Origin: Clostridia bacterium
GTDB lineage: Bacteria > Bacillota > Clostridia > Christensenellales > Aristaeellaceae
NCBI GenBank assembly: GCA_900769875.1
Contig: CAAGII010000083.1
Location: forward strand, 1-64,000
DNA length: 64,000 nucleotides
Direction of reading: 5' to 3'
The position numbers and the translations under genes are program-made. Shown here piece after piece: positions 1 to 7,774 of the stretch; the stretch's first letter is position 1, and each line of letters starts with the position of its first letter. Under the pieces are notes generated by a model. The model was not told the origin of the DNA. It made no database searches and was given only the letters and a program-made list of their open reading frames with translations.

Positions 1-1
1 G

Positions 2-76
2 TGGAGCGGTAGACGGGATTCGGACCCGCGACATCCACCTTGGCAAGGTGGCACTCTACCACTGAGCTACTACCGC
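2..76 (-). tRNA. tRNA-Gly (GCC)
   Basis: The reverse complement folds as a full cloverleaf with a 7-bp acceptor stem (GCGGTAG/CTACCGC), discriminator U and a genomically encoded CCA. The anticodon loop between the CACCU/AGGUG-type arms reads GCC. It is the last visible member of a minus-strand cluster that continues past the left window edge. Confidence 0.95.
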
Positions 77-82
77 ACACAG

Positions 83-155
83 TGCCTTGGGGCGGAATCG
101 AACCACCGACACGCAGATTTTCAGTCTGCTGCTCTACCGACTGAGCTACCAAGGC
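83..155 (-). tRNA. tRNA-Phe (GAA)
   Basis: The minus strand gives a cloverleaf with acceptor GCCTTGG/CCAAGGC, discriminator A and anticodon GAA in the loop CUGAAAA. The three bases after the discriminator are CTG, so CCA must be added post-transcriptionally, unlike the Gly and Asp genes on either side. Confidence 0.95.
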
Positions 156-161
156 AGGAAA

Positions 162-238
162 TGGCGACCCGGAAGGGGCTCGAACCCTCGACCTCCAACG
201 TGACAGGCTGGCGCTCTAACCAACTGAGCTACCGGGCC
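162..238 (-). tRNA. tRNA-Asp (GTC)
   Basis: Minus-strand cloverleaf with acceptor GGCCCGG, anticodon GTC in the loop CUGUCAC, discriminator G and encoded CCA. It sits between tRNA-Val and tRNA-Phe with spacers of 6 to 9 nt, so the cluster is one transcript. Confidence 0.95.
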
Positions 239-247
239 AAATACCTG

Positions 248-320
248 TGGGAACAACAGGGCTCGAACCTGTGACCCTCTGCTTGTAAGGCAGATGCTCT
301 CCCAGCTGAGCTATGCTCCC
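248..320 (-). tRNA. tRNA-Val (TAC)
   Basis: Minus-strand cloverleaf with acceptor GGGAGCA/TGTTCCC, anticodon TAC and discriminator A. CCA is not encoded (CAG follows). It is the first gene of the tRNA cluster, about 45 nt downstream of the inferred transcription start. Confidence 0.95.
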
Positions 321-371
321 GTGCCAAGCCAAGCGATTGGCTCAGGTGCTGCGCACCTTGACGGCTTATTC

Positions 372-400
372 AGGATATCAGAAATCCATGGAGTTGTCAA
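372..400 (-). promoter_or_regulatory. Promoter of the tRNA Val-Asp-Phe-Gly cluster
   Basis: On the minus strand TTGACA (395-400) is followed after exactly 17 bp by TATCCT (372-377). It points at tRNA-Val. The remainder of 321-631 holds only this promoter and the divergent one for the DUF368 gene. Confidence 0.8.
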
Positions 401-584
401 GGGGTTTTTCCAAATTTTTGCGTCCAAATTTTGACAAAGGTGCATACGGGCGCAGTTGCTTCCATATGAAATGAAGGAGGGACATGCCCTCAAACCCGCG
501 CAGAATGGGCGTTCCGGGCGGCAGTTTGTGACAAATCGTCATAGAATCTTAGCGGGATTGATAATGCACCTTCAACATGTGAAC

Positions 585-613
585 TTGTTTCGCAATGTCC
601 TTCATGATATAAT
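585..613 (+). promoter_or_regulatory. Promoter of the DUF368 gene
   Basis: TTGTTT (585-590), a 17-bp spacer and a perfect TATAAT (608-613). Transcription should start near 620, only about 12 nt before the first ATG at 632. This argues for the later GTG start at 668, which has a GGAGGA sequence upstream. Confidence 0.75.
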
Positions 614-631
614 TGTTGCTGTACAATAACC

Positions 632-1525
632 ATGCGTATGCGTGGAGGAAAGGGGTTTTGCGGCGAAGTGAAATTTGCGCTTGATCTGGTACGCGGCATG
701 GTCATCGGCCTTGCCAACATTATTCCGGGCGTGAGCGGCGGTACGATGATGGTCTCCATGGGCATCTACGATACGCTGATTTCCTGCATCAACAACCTGT
801 TCCGGCAGTTTCGCAGATCCGTGACCATCCTGCTCCCCTACGCTGCCGGCATGGTGCTGGCGGTGATTGTGGGCGCGTTCGGCCTCAAGGCCGCGTTCCG
901 CTCCTTCCCTCTGCCGACCAACGCGCTTTTCATCGGCCTGATCCTGGGCAGCGTGCCCATGATTCTCAAGCAGATGAAGGGCGAGAAAACCGGCGTCCCC
1001 GGCGTCGTCGTGTTCGCGGCCCTCTTCGCGGCGGTGGTGCTGCTCAAGGCGGTCGAGGCCAACAACAGCGCGGTCATCACGCTGTCGGTGGGCGAGATCA
1101 TCAAGCTGTTCGCGCTGGGCTGCATCGCTTCGGCGACCATGGTCATCCCCGGCGTGAGCGGCAGCATGATCCTCAAAACCCTCGGCTACTATGAGCCGAT
1201 CGTCACCGGCGCCATTCCCGAGGCGGTCAGCGCCCTGCGCGCGGCCGACTGGGGCGCGCTACTCCACAGCGTGGGCGTGCTGCTTCCCTTCGGCATTGGC
1301 ATTGTGGTGGGCATCTTCGCCATCGCCAAGCTCATCGAGGTGCTGATGAAGCGCTGGAAGGGCGTAACCTACTGCGCCATCCTCGGTATGGTGGCGGCAA
1401 GTCCCGTGACCATCCTGATGGACGGCTCCATCTACGCGGGCTGCAACGCGCTCATCATCGCTTCGGCGGTGGTCGCGCTTGCACTGGGCGGCTTCATCGC
1501 CCTTCGCCTCGGCGGCGAATCATAA
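632..1525 (+). CDS. DUF368 family polyprenyl-phosphate translocase (PopT-type)
   Basis: Multi-spanning membrane protein of 297 aa. It carries the two copies of the PGVSG signature expected of DUF368: one at about residues 31-39 (followed by GT) and one at about 171-178 (followed by SM), consistent with an inverted-repeat transporter fold. Members of this family (PopT) have been reported to return undecaprenyl phosphate across the cytoplasmic membrane for cell-wall synthesis; that role is known for the family, not shown here. The start is uncertain. ATG 632 opens the frame but has no ribosome site, while GTG 668 lies about 14 nt behind a GGAGGAAAGG stretch and would give a leader of normal length. 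The next gene, a secreted wall-binding protein, is on the same strand 83 bp on. Confidence 0.88.
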   Translation: MRMRGGKGFCGEVKFALDLVRGMVIGLANIIPGVSGGTMMVSMGIYDTLISCINNLFRQFRRSVTILLPYAAGMVLAVIVGAFGLKAAFRSFPLPTNALFIGLILGSVPMILKQMKGEKTGVPGVVVFAALFAAVVLLKAVEANNSAVITLSVGEIIKLFALGCIASATMVIPGVSGSMILKTLGYYEPIVTGAIPEAVSALRAADWGALLHSVGVLLPFGIGIVVGIFAIAKLIEVLMKRWKGVTYCAILGMVAASPVTILMDGSIYAGCNALIIASAVVALALGGFIALRLGGES

Positions 1526-1608
1526 GCTTTCGTTTCACTCAGACGGGGTTGCACATGGTGGCCAACGTCTGTTGAAGGAAAAACGAAGATACTTTGGGAG
1601 GTATTCGT

Positions 1609-2991
1609 ATGAAACGTTTCCTTGCTTCCATGCTGGCCATCATGCTCGTCATCGGTATGATGTCGTCCGCGAGCGCGCTCGTGCTGCGCAAGGGCGCGAC
1701 CGGCGCGACCGTGCTGGCTGTGCAGAATTATCTCAATAACAACGGCTACGGCTATCTGGTGCCCGACGGCAAGTACGGCACCAAGACCATGGCGGCTGTG
1801 CGCGCCTTCCAGACCGCCAACAACCTCAAGGTTGACGGCCTCGCAGGCCCCAAGACCCTCGCGGCCATGGGCATCGCGGGTTCAAGCACCGGCTCCAACA
1901 GCACCTATCCCAAGCTGAAGCTGGGCAGCGAAGGCTCCTCCGTGACCTACCTGCAGCAGCTGCTGCAGCGCTACAACTATCGCCCCGGCTATGCTGACGG
2001 CGTGTTCGGCACCTCTACGCTCAACGCCCTCAAGCGCTTCCAGCAGCTCAACGGCCTGACCGTGGACGGCGTCTGCGGCAGCAGCACCTGGAGCAAGCTG
2101 CTCTCCGGCGACGTGGTGATCTACGGCGTGGAGACCGACGATGAGACCACCAACGAAGACTTCTTCAACTTCATCACCGGCGTGGTGCTGTCCAACCTGA
2201 CTCCCCATGTCGGCCAGGCGCTGAGCGCCAGCATCATCCCCAGCAGCGGCACCGCCACCTATGTGTGGTATCGTGTGGATGAGAACGGCCAGAACGTGAA
2301 GGTCGGCACCGGCAAGACCTACACCCCCACCGCCATGGACGCGGGCAAGCAGCTCTTCTGCGTGGCGACCGGCACCGGCATGACCAACGGCAGCGCGACC
2401 TCCGCTTCCTCCGGCCCTGTCACCACCATGGCTGGCAACTATCCGCAGGACGGCACCCTGACCCTGCCCACCACCGTGCGCGTGGGTGACACCATCAAGC
2501 CCACCCTCGCTGGCACGACCAACCAGAACGTCAAGTACAACTGGTACCTCAACGGCTCTCTGGTTGCCAAGGACGCCGTGTCCTTCAAGGTGACCTCCTC
2601 CATGCTCAACGCCAACATCTATGTGGTGGCTGAGGCTGTCGCAAACAGCGGCTACACGGGCTCGGTGATGTCCAACATCGTGACTGTGCAACAGAAGCTG
2701 CCCTCCCTGCCCGTTGAGGACGAGGCGAACGACGCGGGCGTGATGAGCGGTGAGATCTCCCTGCCCTCCGTCGTGCGCGCCGGTACCAGCGTGGCCGTGA
2801 CCATCGAGAGCGACATCCCCTGCAAGAACTACCAGATCTTCTGGTACCTTGACGGCGCGAACGTCTTCTCCGGCAACGTGTACACCGTGCCCGCCGACGC
2901 GGCTGGCAAGTCCCTGTACGCGACCTTCGTGGCCATCCCCGGCAGCGGCTACCAGGGCGCGATCGCGACCAACATCGTGACGGTTCAGTAA
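1609..2991 (+). CDS. Secreted peptidoglycan-binding protein with Ig-like repeats (paralogue 1)
   Basis: 460 aa. The start at 1609 has GGGAGG 7 nt upstream. A Sec signal peptide (basic MKR, hydrophobic core, ASA cleavage site near residue 25) leads into two PG_binding_1 repeats at about residues 27-86 and 101-165. Each has the D-G-x-(Y/F)-G-x-x-T and V-D-G-x-x-G hallmarks. Three Ig-like beta modules follow, starting near residues 195, 283 and 382, each with a W-Y core and a G-Y-x-G end. No catalytic domain is present, so a wall-anchoring or structural role is inferred. The gene downstream is a full-length paralogue with the same domain order. A perfect GC-rich hairpin lies 20 bp after the stop. 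Confidence 0.85.
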   Translation: MKRFLASMLAIMLVIGMMSSASALVLRKGATGATVLAVQNYLNNNGYGYLVPDGKYGTKTMAAVRAFQTANNLKVDGLAGPKTLAAMGIAGSSTGSNSTYPKLKLGSEGSSVTYLQQLLQRYNYRPGYADGVFGTSTLNALKRFQQLNGLTVDGVCGSSTWSKLLSGDVVIYGVETDDETTNEDFFNFITGVVLSNLTPHVGQALSASIIPSSGTATYVWYRVDENGQNVKVGTGKTYTPTAMDAGKQLFCVATGTGMTNGSATSASSGPVTTMAGNYPQDGTLTLPTTVRVGDTIKPTLAGTTNQNVKYNWYLNGSLVAKDAVSFKVTSSMLNANIYVVAEAVANSGYTGSVMSNIVTVQQKLPSLPVEDEANDAGVMSGEISLPSVVRAGTSVAVTIESDIPCKNYQIFWYLDGANVFSGNVYTVPADAAGKSLYATFVAIPGSGYQGAIATNIVTVQ

Positions 2992-3010
2992 GATTTCAAA
3001 AAGCTTATCG

Positions 3011-3042
3011 GGGGGATGGCATTCCTGGAATCGCCATCCCCC
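3011..3042. terminator. Strong hairpin between the two wall-binding paralogues
   Basis: GGGGGATGGC (3011-3020) pairs perfectly with 3033-3042, and the inner ATTCC/GGAAT extends the stem apart from one bulged C. There is no T-run on the plus strand, but five T's follow on the minus strand. It may be a weak terminator or an mRNA 3' stabiliser. Confidence 0.5.
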
Positions 3043-3139
3043 TCCTGCTATGCAGGCAGAATCCACCAGCGCGCGCCGTGCAGGGATCGCCCCGCCCGGC
3101 GCGTTGAATGGGTGAAACCATACGACGGGAGGTGTCCGG

Positions 3140-4486
3140 ATGAAGCGACTGCTTGCCATGCTGCTTACGCTCGCGCTTGCGCTGAGCGTCGCTTCGGGCG
3201 CGTGCGCGCTGACGCTGCGCAAGGGCTCGACCGGATCGACCGTCAAGGCGCTGCAGGAGGCGCTCAACACCGCGGGCTACGGCCCGCTCAAGGTGGACGC
3301 GAAGTACGGTACGCAAACGGTCGAGGCTGTGCGGAGCTACCAGCGCGACAAGGGCCTCAAGGTGGACGGCGTGGCCGGGCCGGATACGCTCGCCGCGCTT
3401 GGCGTGACCTCGCTTGACCGCGAGGATGTGACGCTGCGCCCCGGCATGAGCGGCGCTGCCGTCAGCGACTTGCAGGATACCCTTGCGCTCTACGGCTATC
3501 CGGTCGGCGCGACCGACGGCAAGTACGGCGCGCAGACCACCCGCGCGGTGCGCCTCTTTCAGAAGCTCAACGGCCTGAAGGTGGACGGCGTGGCGGGCAA
3601 GGCCACGCTGACGCTGCTGGAGAGCGGCTCGTGCGTCCCCTACGAGGGCGAGGACAGCGGCCTGGATGAGGACGGCGGCAAGGTGATTACCGCGTGCGTC
3701 ATCAGCAACCTCATTCCCGTGGTGGGCGACACGGTGACGGCGGCGGTCATTCCCGCAGGCGGCACGGCGACCTACACCTGGTATCGCGACGGCGTGAAGG
3801 TCGGCAGCGGATCAAGCTATCAGGTGACCGCGCTGGATCTGGGCTGCGTGCTGAGCGTATCCGCCGAGGGCTACAACGATACCAGCGGCTCCGCCTACTC
3901 CAGCAAGACGCAGCCCGTGGTCGAGGCCGTGGGCGGCGATCGCGTGCTGATGGGCACCGCGCTCATCAAAAACCGCGCGGCAGCCGAATCCACCCTTGGC
4001 GTCACCGCTGCGCTCAACACCGAGCAGGTGCATACCAAGTGGTTTCTCAACGGCACGCTCTACGCGCAGACGCGCACCATCACCCTCACCAGCGACATGA
4101 TCGGTTCGTATGTGCATGTGCTGCTGGAGGCGGTGGACGGCAGCGGCTACTACGGCAGCGTGATGAGCAACCTGTGCTATGTCACCGCCAGAGCGCCCGA
4201 CGTGCCGGTGGAGAACATCGACAACAATCCCCTCGCCTTTGAGGGCACGGCGGTGCTGCCTGAGAGCGTCACGCACGGCAGCGTGCTGACCTCGCGCATC
4301 GACGTGAACTGTCCCCGCTACACCATGGCATGGTATGTGGACGGCGCCTACTACGCCAACACCCGCGTTTTGCAGATCACGGACGATATCCCGCTCGGCG
4401 CGGCGATTGTGCTCAAGCTGGTGCCAAACACCGACAGCGGCTACCGCGGCATGGTGGAAACCAATCCCTGCATCGTCAGCGAATAA
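3140..4486 (+). CDS. Secreted peptidoglycan-binding protein with Ig-like repeats (paralogue 2)
   Basis: 448 aa, start at 3140 with GGGAGG 7 nt upstream. The architecture matches the preceding gene: a signal peptide ending near A-C-A-L, two PG_binding_1 repeats (about residues 25-95 and 100-165) and three Ig-like modules with the same W-Y cores and S-G-Y-(Y/R)-G ends. The sequences have diverged throughout, so the pair is an old tandem duplication rather than a recent copy. No enzyme motif is visible. Binding to peptidoglycan outside the cell is inferred from the domains. The transcript ends at a textbook terminator right after the stop. Confidence 0.85.
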   Translation: MKRLLAMLLTLALALSVASGACALTLRKGSTGSTVKALQEALNTAGYGPLKVDAKYGTQTVEAVRSYQRDKGLKVDGVAGPDTLAALGVTSLDREDVTLRPGMSGAAVSDLQDTLALYGYPVGATDGKYGAQTTRAVRLFQKLNGLKVDGVAGKATLTLLESGSCVPYEGEDSGLDEDGGKVITACVISNLIPVVGDTVTAAVIPAGGTATYTWYRDGVKVGSGSSYQVTALDLGCVLSVSAEGYNDTSGSAYSSKTQPVVEAVGGDRVLMGTALIKNRAAAESTLGVTAALNTEQVHTKWFLNGTLYAQTRTITLTSDMIGSYVHVLLEAVDGSGYYGSVMSNLCYVTARAPDVPVENIDNNPLAFEGTAVLPESVTHGSVLTSRIDVNCPRYTMAWYVDGAYYANTRVLQITDDIPLGAAIVLKLVPNTDSGYRGMVETNPCIVSE

Positions 4487-4532
4487 CGAACGGCAAGCCT
4501 TGCAAAGCAAGCGCAATCGCCGTTCGTTTTTT
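4487..4532 (+). terminator. Intrinsic terminator
   Basis: CGAACGGC (4487-4494) pairs with GCCGTTCG (4519-4526) and six T's follow. An inner TTGC/GCAA hairpin sits in the loop. Confidence 0.9.
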
Positions 4533-4623
4533 GATGCCGCAAGCTACAAAAGCGCATGAAAAAGCGGCGTGACGAACGCAGGTCACGCCGCGCGGGGCAG
4601 GCAGAAGCGCCTCAGTCCGCAGC

Positions 4624-4664
4624 AGTGTTATCCACAGCGGCTGATCCTGCTGTGGATGATGCTG
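4624..4664. other. Hairpin carrying an inverted pair of DnaA-box-like sequences
   Basis: TTATCCACA (4628-4636, perfect box) and TGTGGATGA (4651-4659, one mismatch) face each other inside a palindrome also flanked by GCAGCA/TGCTGC. It lies just 3' of the minus-strand lipoprotein gene. There is no T-run, so it could act as an RNA hairpin, a DnaA site, or both. Confidence 0.5.
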
Positions 4665-4679
4665 CGCTTGCAGGGCGCG

Positions 4680-5219
4680 TTATTTCTTCATCATGGCTTC
4701 GATCATAGGCGCGCTCAGCGCGTACCACTGGTCGGCCTTGCAGTCGGGCGTGAGGGGCACGGACGCGTCCCACGCGTCCATGTAGAGGTAGGCGAGGTAG
4801 TTGCACGCGCCAAGATACAGCGCGCGCTGCGTGTCGTCCATCAGCGTGAGGTAGGATTGGTAGAACGTGCTGTAATCGGCTGTGCCCAGCACGTTGCCGC
4901 CGCCGGTCATAAAGACCGCCTGCAGGCCGGAGAAGCTGCCGCCGTCAGCTGGGGCAAACACAAAGCAGTAGCCGTTTGCGGGAATGGCGCAGACCATTTC
5001 ATCGGGCAACTCGCGCCCGGCTGTGAGGCGTTCAGGCGACGTGAACTGGCACACATACACGCTGCGGGGCGCGTCTGCGCGCGCGGCGGCGCGCCATGCC
5101 GTGCCCGCGAGCCGTTCCGCCTCGGTGGTGGTGGAGGAGCCGGAGCATCCGGTAAGCAGCAGGGCGGCGCAGGCAAGAAGCGCAAGAAGGGCAAATACCC
5201 GGCGACGGAAGCGGATCAT
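4680..5219 (-). CDS. Putative lipoprotein of unknown function
   Basis: 179 aa. The N-terminus is basic (MIRFRRR), followed by a leucine/alanine-rich core and the lipobox LTGC, with Cys at about residue 25, then a Ser/Thr-rich linker. This predicts a lipid-anchored surface protein. The remaining ~150 residues match no family I recognise. GGAGAG lies 5-6 nt before the ATG. It follows the secreted phosphodiester glycosidase on the same strand with a 77-bp gap, so the two may be co-transcribed. Confidence 0.75.
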   Translation of the reverse strand: MIRFRRRVFALLALLACAALLLTGCSGSSTTTEAERLAGTAWRAAARADAPRSVYVCQFTSPERLTAGRELPDEMVCAIPANGYCFVFAPADGGSFSGLQAVFMTGGGNVLGTADYSTFYQSYLTLMDDTQRALYLGACNYLAYLYMDAWDASVPLTPDCKADQWYALSAPMIEAMMKK

Positions 5220-5296
5220 GGAAACTCTCCTTTCATATGGGCAAATGCGGCTGGCAAAAAAAGTATGCGCGGCTTCGTCCGGTTTGATACGCCCTC

Positions 5297-6238
5297 TCAG
5301 CGGCTGGGCACAAGGGTCGCGAACCAGATGCAGTCGCCGACCTTGCGCTGCTTGTTGGTCGCGTTGATCTTCTCAAAATTGAGCACAATGGAGGTGGAAG
5401 CGCCGCCGTCAAGGTTGTAGGCCTGCTGCGCGCCCAGCTCGGCGCACAGGTCGGCGATTTCGCGGATGGTCATGCCGACGCTGCCCACCTGCTCGGGGCC
5501 CTCGGTGGCGACCACCATGTATTCCAGCTCGCCCGTCTGGCAGAAGGCGAGGCGCTGGGTCAGGTTGTTCTTGCCCACGTTGGCGGTGATGGCGCGGATT
5601 TCATCGTCGGTGATGACTTGACCGTCCACCACCAGGCGCGGGCCGAAGGAGAACGCGTGCAGAATCTCCCCGTCAAAGCCCTGAAAATTCTTGGCGTGGT
5701 CGCCCCGGACGATGTGGAAATCGCCGTTCATGTCGATGTAGAGCACGTCGTAGCGCGGCGAGGGGTTCTCGCGGCGCACCTGCTGCCCGTTGCGCCAGAT
5801 CACGCCCTCGGTGTGATAGCAGAAGAAATCGCCGTTGATGGCCAGCACGGCGTTGGCGCGCTTGGCCATGCGGAACACATAATCGTCCGACTGCGAGTTG
5901 GGGCGCTTGGGATTGGCCGACGCGGTGCGAAGCTGGCTGATATCGCTCAGGCGGATGCGCACCACCCACACGCGGTTCTTTTTTGTGCCGTCGGGCGTTG
6001 GGCGGTCGAAGGTCTCGATGGCAATATCCAGCGAGTCGTCGTGGTAGCCGGCGTTGTCCGGCAGAAAGCAGCTCTGGATGGGGGAATTGGGCGACTCATC
6101 CACATCCCACGGGATCGGCTCGAAGAACATCTCGGGCAGCGGGATGGCGAAGGCGTCGTCCTCCGCGTCCTCGGCGGCGGCGGGCACAAGGATCGAAAGC
6201 ATCACAAGCAGCAGCGTGAGCAGGCGTTGCAGGGTCAT
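5297..6238 (-). CDS. Secreted phosphodiester glycosidase family protein (NAGPA/DUF2233)
   Basis: 313 aa from ATG 6238, which has AAAGGAGA upstream. The frame stays open further 5', but the promoter and ribosome site fix this start. The signal peptide runs MTLQRLL...VPAAAE. The body has the family's signatures: the (I/L)NGDFF-type strand near residue 135, FGPRLVVDG, and the C-terminal N-L-D-G-G-(A/G)-S-T/S motif (YNLDGGAST) close to residue 280. The family includes the mammalian uncovering enzyme that cleaves GlcNAc phosphodiesters. Bacterial members are thought to act on sugar phosphodiesters of wall polymers or exopolysaccharide; the substrate here is unknown. A second, divergent member is encoded at 32273-33139. 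Confidence 0.83.
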   Translation of the reverse strand: MTLQRLLTLLLVMLSILVPAAAEDAEDDAFAIPLPEMFFEPIPWDVDESPNSPIQSCFLPDNAGYHDDSLDIAIETFDRPTPDGTKKNRVWVVRIRLSDISQLRTASANPKRPNSQSDDYVFRMAKRANAVLAINGDFFCYHTEGVIWRNGQQVRRENPSPRYDVLYIDMNGDFHIVRGDHAKNFQGFDGEILHAFSFGPRLVVDGQVITDDEIRAITANVGKNNLTQRLAFCQTGELEYMVVATEGPEQVGSVGMTIREIADLCAELGAQQAYNLDGGASTSIVLNFEKINATNKQRKVGDCIWFATLVPSR

Positions 6239-6271
6239 CGGTGCATCTCCTTTGAAATCATATACAGGTAT

Positions 6272-6300
6272 ATTGTACCACAGTTTCATGCTCTGTGGAA
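6272..6300 (-). promoter_or_regulatory. Promoter of the phosphodiester glycosidase gene
   Basis: Minus-strand TTCCAC (6295-6300), 17 bp, TACAAT (6272-6277). It is divergent from the promoter of the decarboxylase operon 45 bp away. Confidence 0.65.
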
Positions 6301-6344
6301 GGGTTATCCTGCCTTTGCGGCGCATTTGTTGCATGCGCGCGCAC

Positions 6345-6373
6345 TTGCGCAAACGCGGCAAATCCTGTACAAT
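6345..6373 (+). promoter_or_regulatory. Promoter of the decarboxylase-tmk-mnmA operon
   Basis: TTGCGC (6345-6350), 17-bp spacer, TACAAT (6368-6373). It gives a short leader to the TTG start at 6395. Confidence 0.7.
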
Positions 6374-6394
6374 AGGTGCGGAGCGTGATGACGA

Positions 6395-7774
6395 TTGGAT
6401 CGACCCGTATTTGACATGCTGCTGCGCGCGTCGCATCGCGGCAGCCTGCACATGCCGGGGCACAAGGGCATACCGCCCTTTGGCGCGGTGGACGCTTATT
6501 GCCTGGATACCACCGAGCTGCCCGTGACCGACGATCTCTACAGTCCCACGGGCGCGCTTGATGAAGCGCAGCGGCGCTATGCCGCGTGCGCCGGGGCGGG
6601 CGCGAGCATTTTTCTGCACAACGGCTCAACCTGCGGCATCCACGCGATGCTGCAGCTTGGTGCGCGGGAGGGCGACACGGTGCTTTTGCCGCGCAACGCG
6701 CATCTCTCGGCGGTGAACGCGTGCATCCTTGGCGGCCTGCGCCCCGTGTGGATGCCCGTGACACAGCGAGCGGACGGCTACTGCTACCTGCGCGAGGAAA
6801 CCGTGCTGGAGGCGCTTGCCCGCCACCCGGAGGCGCGTGCGGTGCTTGTCACAAGCCCGGACTACTACGGCTGCTGCATGCCGCTTGAGCGCGTCGCGCG
6901 CGCCGCCCGCGCGCAGGGGACGCGCCTTGTGGTGGACGAGGCGCACGGCGCGCATCTGCCGTGGCTGAACGCGGCGCTGTCTGCCTCGCGGCACGCGGAC
7001 GCGTGGGTGCAGTCGGTTCACAAGACGCTTCCGGGGCTGACGGGCGCGGCGGTGCTGCACCTTGCGGACGCGCGCGATCGTGAGGCCGCGCTGCGCCTGA
7101 TCCGCCGGGAGCAGACCTCCTCGCCCAGCTTTCTGCTGATGCTGTCCATCGACGACGCGCGCGCGTTCATGGAGCGGGAGGGCGCGTCCCGCCTTCGCGC
7201 TGTGTGCGGCGCGGCAAACGGCCTTCGCGCGCGCCTTGCGTCCCTCGGCTATCGGGACGCGCATGAAGCGTGGGCGGATACCGGCATGCGCTTTGACCCC
7301 ACGCGCCTTGTCATCGACGCGCCGCAGGGCGGGCCCGCGCTGCTTTCCTCGCTTGCCGCGCGCGGTCTGGACGCGGAGATGTGCGACTGGCGGCGCGTGG
7401 TGGTGATCCTCTCGGCAATGGACGATGAAACAACCGTCGCGCGCCTTGAGGAGGCGCTGCGCGCCATTTGGCCCGTCGCGCGCGATATTCCGCCGCCCGC
7501 GGAGCTGCCGGCGCTGCCCCCGCGCCGCATGAGCCCGCGCGAGGCCGTGATGGCCCCGTGCGAGGCCGTGCCGCTGGATCGGGCGGAGGGGCGCGTGGCG
7601 GCGCAGGCCGCGGGACTGTATCCGCCGGGCATTCCGCTGGTGTGCCCGGGCGAGGAGCTGACGCGGGAGATCGCGCAGTGTTTGATCCGGCACGGAGATC
7701 GCCAGCTCTTTGGCGTGGAAGGAGAAAAGCTTGTATGCGTAAGGCAGTCATCTTTGACCTTGACGGAACGCTGA
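6395..7774 (+). CDS. Orn/Lys/Arg decarboxylase family PLP-dependent protein (YaaO-like)
   Basis: 459 aa, fold-type I PLP enzyme of the group III amino acid decarboxylase family. Visible motifs: the N-terminal LHMPGHKG, the FLHNGSTCG cofactor loop, DEAHGAHLP with the PLP-contacting Asp, and the Schiff-base lysine in SVHKTLPG at about residue 212. The family decarboxylates arginine, lysine or ornithine for polyamine synthesis; which substrate applies here cannot be read. The start is TTG at 6395 with GGAG about 11 nt upstream, and no in-frame ATG lies nearby. The 3' end overlaps the next gene by 40 nt. In Bacillus subtilis yaaO also directly precedes tmk, and the same order is seen here. Confidence 0.85.
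   Translation: MDRPVFDMLLRASHRGSLHMPGHKGIPPFGAVDAYCLDTTELPVTDDLYSPTGALDEAQRRYAACAGAGASIFLHNGSTCGIHAMLQLGAREGDTVLLPRNAHLSAVNACILGGLRPVWMPVTQRADGYCYLREETVLEALARHPEARAVLVTSPDYYGCCMPLERVARAARAQGTRLVVDEAHGAHLPWLNAALSASRHADAWVQSVHKTLPGLTGAAVLHLADARDREAALRLIRREQTSSPSFLLMLSIDDARAFMEREGASRLRAVCGAANGLRARLASLGYRDAHEAWADTGMRFDPTRLVIDAPQGGPALLSSLAARGLDAEMCDWRRVVVILSAMDDETTVARLEEALRAIWPVARDIPPPAELPALPPRRMSPREAVMAPCEAVPLDRAEGRVAAQAAGLYPPGIPLVCPGEELTREIAQCLIRHGDRQLFGVEGEKLVCVRQSSLTLTER

Noticed and set aside
632..667. ATG 632 as the certain start of the DUF368 gene
   Set aside because: The -10 at 608-613 leaves only about 12 nt of leader and there is no ribosome site, while a GGAGGA stretch lies between 632 and GTG 668. 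The start is left open.
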